A stretch of 64,000 bases of DNA. Origin: ZC4RG20 sp963702105. GTDB taxonomy: Bacteria > Pseudomonadota > Gammaproteobacteria > Steroidobacterales > Rariloculaceae. Made by a program: the position numbers and the translations under genes. A model generated the notes under the pieces. The model had not been told where the DNA came from. It did no database searches and saw only the letters and a list, made by a program, of their open reading frames with translations. The stretch spans positions 1,364,001-1,428,000 of the forward strand of contig OY969712.1 of the NCBI GenBank assembly GCA_963702105.1. Reading direction: 5' to 3'. Numbering within the stretch: position 1 is the first letter of the stretch; each line of letters opens with the position of its first letter. Shown one piece after another: positions 61,012 through 64,000 of this stretch.

Positions 61012-61809
61012 GTGACCGTCTGCTGCGGTGCTGTCCAGGAGGCAGCACGTCGAATGGGGCGGGGCGGTCCAGGGCGAGATGCCCCTCGAGGTCTGCGAGC
61101 CAATCTCTTGGCCAACGGCAAGGACGATACCGTCCTTCGCGTCTCCAACCTCAAGGTCACGCTCGACGACCAGGTTGTCCTCTCGGATCTCTCCTTCACG
61201 GTTCGGCGCGGCGAGACCTTGACCATCCTCGGCCCCAACGGTGCGGGCAAAACCGTCTTGCTGCACGCACTGCTCGGGACGCTCCCGCACGAAGGGTCGA
61301 TCACCTGGAAGCACGGCACGCGCATCGGGTACGTGCCGCAGCGCTTGCCATACATCCGAACCATTCCTTTGAGTGTCACCGACTTTTTCAATTTGAAGGC
61401 GAATGCCGCGGTCAACGTCGGCGAGGCCCTGTGCTCCGTGGGTCTTCCGGAAGGTATCGCCAGGAAGCGCATTGGTGACATGTCTTCCGGCCAGTTTCAG
61501 CGGATCCTCGTCGCCTGGGCCCTCGCCGGCGATCCTCAGGTGCTTTTGTTCGACGAGCCGACCACGGGCATCGACATCGGCGGCGAGGAGACTATCTATG
61601 CTCTACTCGGCAGGCTGCATGACGAAAGGAACCTGACGATGCTCCTCGTCACGCACGACCTTGCTGTGGTCCACAGGCTCTCGTCGACAGTCCTATGTCT
61701 CAACCGGCAGCCGGTTTGCCAAGGCCCTCCGCTCGCGACGCTGACGCCCGAGAATCTCCAGCGTCTATACGGGACCGAGGTGAAATTCTATGAGCACAAG
61801 CACGGCTGA
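61012..61809 (+). CDS. Metal ABC transporter ATP-binding protein (ZnuC/MntB type)
   Basis: This is the ATPase of a cluster 9 (zinc/manganese) ABC importer. It has Walker A GPNGAGKT, Walker B VLLFDEPT, and an H-loop LVTHD. The signature motif is SSGQFQR instead of LSGGQ, and the C-terminus ends FYEHKHG as in many metal transporters. The first 40 residues (from GTG 61012) are Arg/Gly-rich and unlike the family, so the start may be further in, near 61108. It is followed after 5 bp by the permease; no binding protein is nearby. Confidence 0.88.
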   Translation: MTVCCGAVQEAARRMGRGGPGRDAPRGLRANLLANGKDDTVLRVSNLKVTLDDQVVLSDLSFTVRRGETLTILGPNGAGKTVLLHALLGTLPHEGSITWKHGTRIGYVPQRLPYIRTIPLSVTDFFNLKANAAVNVGEALCSVGLPEGIARKRIGDMSSGQFQRILVAWALAGDPQVLLFDEPTTGIDIGGEETIYALLGRLHDERNLTMLLVTHDLAVVHRLSSTVLCLNRQPVCQGPPLATLTPENLQRLYGTEVKFYEHKHG

Positions 61810-61814
61810 CGCGC

Positions 61815-62576
61815 ATGCATCCGATTCTCTTCAGCTTCGTCTCGGGCGCGTTCATCGCCGGCGCTGCGGCATATCTCGGCTCACTGATGTTGAGTCGTAG
61901 GATGGCCCTCGTGGCCGGCCCTCTCGGCCACCTGGCGTTGCCGGGCATCGCGCTCGCGCTGCTCTGGGGTTTGGACGTCTCTCTCGGGGCCTTTCCCTTC
62001 GTGATCCTCGGCGTCGTTCTGATTTGGCTTCTCGAGATGAGGACGAAGCTGCCTATGGAGGCGCTGACGGCGCTCGTCTTCGCGAGCGGTGTCGCGGTCG
62101 CCTTTTTGTTCCTGCCCATCGACCAAGCTGAAGTCGCGCTGGTCGGGGACATCGCGAAAGCAGGACTGCGAGATACTGCCGTCTCAGTCGCTGCGTGTCT
62201 CATCATCGTCGCAGCGGTGAAGCGCGCTTATCCGCAGCTGGTCCTTGGCAACATCTCCGAAGAGCTTGCGGCTGCCGAAGGCATAATTGTGAAGCGCTAC
62301 AATCTGTTGTATCTCTTTCTGATTGCAGTGATCGTGGCGCTCGGCGTGAAGATGGTCGGCGGACTTCTGACCGCCGCGCTGGTCGCGATTCCGCCGGCGG
62401 CAGCTCGAAACTTCAGCGGGAACCTTACGCAGTACTCGCTCGGCGCGGCCGCGATCGGTGTAGCGTCGGCTGTCGCAGGGATCGGGTTGTTCTGGCTCAC
62501 CGGCTTCCCGGCCGGTCCCCTCACGATACTGGTGAGCACTGCAATCTTCGCTGTTACGCTGCCTTTCGCCCGATGA
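61815..62576 (+). CDS. Metal ABC transporter permease (ZnuB type)
   Basis: This is the membrane part of the zinc/manganese importer. The 253-residue protein has seven to eight helices and family segments (LMLSRRMALVAGPLGHLALP, GIALALLWG, VALGVKMVGGLLTAALVAIP, PAAARNF). It forms an operon with the ATPase gene. The substrate-binding protein and a metal repressor are not in the window, so the specific metal is unknown. Confidence 0.9.
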   Translation: MHPILFSFVSGAFIAGAAAYLGSLMLSRRMALVAGPLGHLALPGIALALLWGLDVSLGAFPFVILGVVLIWLLEMRTKLPMEALTALVFASGVAVAFLFLPIDQAEVALVGDIAKAGLRDTAVSVAACLIIVAAVKRAYPQLVLGNISEELAAAEGIIVKRYNLLYLFLIAVIVALGVKMVGGLLTAALVAIPPAAARNFSGNLTQYSLGAAAIGVASAVAGIGLFWLTGFPAGPLTILVSTAIFAVTLPFAR

Positions 62577-62821
62577 GGGGCGGCGGCGAATCGCGGGATT
62601 GCGAGAGTGCACGCGAGCGACCCTTACGCGAGCCGGATGGCGCGGCTACTGATTGACAGCTTTCGCTTCTGGATGTCTTGGCGGCAAAGGGCTCTTTATG
62701 TTCGACGGTCGCGGTGCCTGCCTCGGCTCGAAGCGGGACAGCCGCTACGGCAACTACGAACTGCGCACCACAGCCGAAAGGGCTACTTTGCTACCAAGAT
62801 TCTTGGAAAGGACCCGACGAC

Positions 62822-63295
62822 ATGGTTGCCCGAATCGAGATCGGAATTTCAGAAGCTGATCGCGCCGCGATCGCGGAAGGGCTGGCTCGCGTGTTGGCGG
62901 ACAGCTATACGCTCTATCTAAAGACGCACAATTTCCATTGGAACGTGGTCGGGCCGATGTTTTCGACACTGCACCTGATGTTCGAGACTCAGTATACGGA
63001 GCTCGCCCAGGCGGTGGACCTCATCGCGGAGCGCATTCGGGCGCTCGGGCATCCGGCGCCGGGAAGCTATTCGCAATACGGGGAGCTCAGCGAGATCAGG
63101 GAAGAGACTGGCGTGCCGGACGCCAAGGAAATGATTCGGCAGCTCCTCGAAGGCCAAGAGACCGTCGTACGGACGGCGCGTAAGGCGTTCGCGGTCGCCG
63201 AGGGGGCAAACGACCAGCCGACCGCCGACCTGCTGACCCAGCGCATGCAGCTCCACGAAAAGAACGCTTGGATGCTGCGCAGTCTTCTGGCGTAG
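62822..63295 (+). CDS. dps: Dps family DNA-binding/ferroxidase protein
   Basis: Dps makes a 12-mer that oxidises and stores iron and shields DNA during stress. The 157-residue product has the ferroxidase-site residues at the dimer interface (KTHNFHWNVVGPMF with His, and QYTELAQAVDLIAERIRALG with Asp/Glu) and the C-terminal helix. GGAAAGGA favours ATG 62822; the frame upstream is not Dps. The 245-bp gap before it holds no other gene and presumably the stress promoter. Confidence 0.92.
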   Translation: MVARIEIGISEADRAAIAEGLARVLADSYTLYLKTHNFHWNVVGPMFSTLHLMFETQYTELAQAVDLIAERIRALGHPAPGSYSQYGELSEIREETGVPDAKEMIRQLLEGQETVVRTARKAFAVAEGANDQPTADLLTQRMQLHEKNAWMLRSLLA

Positions 63296-63404
63296 CAGCC
63301 GGCCCGCTTTCGCGGCACTGCTCGTTGCCGAGTGCCGATTGAATTCCTATGACGATCGAGAATCTGGATCAGCTTTATAGAAATAACCCATTCATTGGAG
63401 AGGA

Positions 63405-63819
63405 CAGAATCGGCCGTTCATCAGATCGGCCTGGCACAGCGGCGGCACATATCGCATCGGCGACGGCCGCGGCGGTGCCGGAGCGGGGCAGCAGCGTTTC
63501 GCGCTGCTGAACAGTTGGCCGGGCAACGTCAATCTGGACAAGGCGGGGCGGCGGTTGTGGCCCATCAAGCAGAAGTACGGCCGCAAGATATCGTGGGCGG
63601 ACCTCATGGTTCTGGCCGGGAAACGTCGCGCTGGAATCGATGGGATTCGAGACCTTCGGCTTCGCCGGCGGCCGCGAGGACGTGTGGGAGCCGGACGAGC
63701 CTGTCTACTGGGGCGCCGAGACCACATGGCTCGAGGACAGGCCCCGAGTTGGCCACTACGTGCAAGTCGCAGTCGCCGGCGGTGTGTCCGCTACGGAGGA
63801 TCCTCTCAACGAGCGTTGA
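63405..63819 (+). pseudogene. katG: Catalase-peroxidase (katG) internal fragment with frameshift
   Basis: KatG removes hydrogen peroxide. The sequence RPFIRSAWHSGGTYRIGD, then GAGQQRFALLNSWPGNVNLD and QKYGRKISWADLMVLAG, is KatG around the distal haem Trp-His pair. At about 63621 a one-base insertion (GGGAAACGTC for GGGAACGTC) shifts the frame. KatG then resumes (NVALESMGFETFGFAGGRED to GAETTWLED). The first 90 or so residues and all after TTWLED (about 540) are missing; 26 unrelated codons run to TGA 63819. It is a decayed remnant next to Dps. Confidence 0.8.
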
Positions 63820-63852
63820 CCTTGCGTGGTGGTGCGAGCTACGGAGACGGGA

Positions 63853-64000
63853 ATGGCAGGCAAGCAACTGAAGTTCGGGAGCGAAGCGCGCGAGCGAATG
63901 CTCGAAGGGGCCTCGGTGCTTGCCGCCGCGGTCAAGGCCACGCTCGGCCCCAAGGGCAGGAACGTGCTGATCCACAGAGCCTACGGGGCGCCCTCGATGA
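63853..64000 (+). CDS. groEL: Chaperonin GroEL, 3' end beyond the window
   Basis: The first 49 codons read MAGKQLKFGSEARERMLEGA, then VKATLGPKGRNVLIHRAYG, the GroEL/Hsp60 N-terminus with the ATP-site segment KATLGPKGRNV. GGAGACGG precedes the ATG. No groES is upstream, so this is probably a second, solitary groEL copy of the kind found with stress genes. It is cut by the window edge. Confidence 0.92.
   Translation, partial: MAGKQLKFGSEARERMLEGASVLAAAVKATLGPKGRNVLIHRAYGAPSM

Overview
The window is about 64 kb of visibly GC-rich DNA (roughly 70% by eye) and is dominated by one nearly complete, Pseudomonas-style polar flagellar regulon. FlgN/FlgM/FlgA, the full Flg and Fli/Flh sets, FlhF, FleN, FliA and a MotC/MotD stator pair, together with -24/-12 (sigma-54) and sigma-28 promoters, point to a motile gammaproteobacterium. 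The high-potential iron-sulfur protein, tannase-like esterase and RND pump also fit a gammaproteobacterium, but no marker here fixes the genus.

Layout. 1-5 kb holds the 3' end of a HiPIP gene, a soluble histidine kinase, a secreted tannase/feruloyl-esterase-family hydrolase and a small outer-membrane barrel protein. 4.2-10.7 kb holds an RND efflux operon (adaptor, pump, MFS transporter) divergent from a TetR regulator, with a shared promoter and operator region. 10.7-50.5 kb is the flagellar cluster in this order: flgN-flgM, flgA, flgBCDEFGHIJKL, fliC, fliD, fliS, fliT, a PilZ gene, two sigma-54 activators (FleQ-like and FleR-like), fliEFGHIJ, fliK, fliLMNOPQR, flhBAF, fleN, fliA, motCD and a DUF2802 gene. 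51-54.6 kb holds two HDOD proteins and a REC-GGDEF-EAL protein. 54.8-58.3 kb holds an acyl-CoA ligase and a peptide (POT) transporter. 56.4-56.8 kb and 58.6-64 kb are mosaic: gene fragments (HEAT repeat, FtsX/MacB permease, beta-lactamase family, katG) mixed with intact stress and metal genes (ferritin-like protein, DUF1269-like protein, metal ABC transporter, Dps), ending in the start of a groEL.

How it works together. Six sequences match the TGGCACG-N4-TTGC form of sigma-54 promoters, before flgA, flgB, fleR, fliK, fliL and a gene remnant at 58.6 kb. Three match the sigma-28 form TAAAG..-N11-GCCGATAA, before flgM, fliC and an HDOD gene. This fits a hierarchy of FleQ-type activator with sigma-54, then FleR-type activator with sigma-54, then FliA (sigma-28) held by FlgM. 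FlhF and FleN would set flagellar place and number. The chemotaxis genes that usually lie between fliA and motCD in Pseudomonas are absent, as is fleS.

Unusual points. A near-identical 57-59 nt perfect palindrome lies in frame inside two coding regions, the flgI signal peptide and the fleN C-terminus. flgH and fliT each carry a +1 frameshift. A ten-unit 17-bp tandem array precedes the fleQ-like gene. FlhB has NPIH instead of NPTH. A sigma-54 promoter faces a truncated permease remnant.
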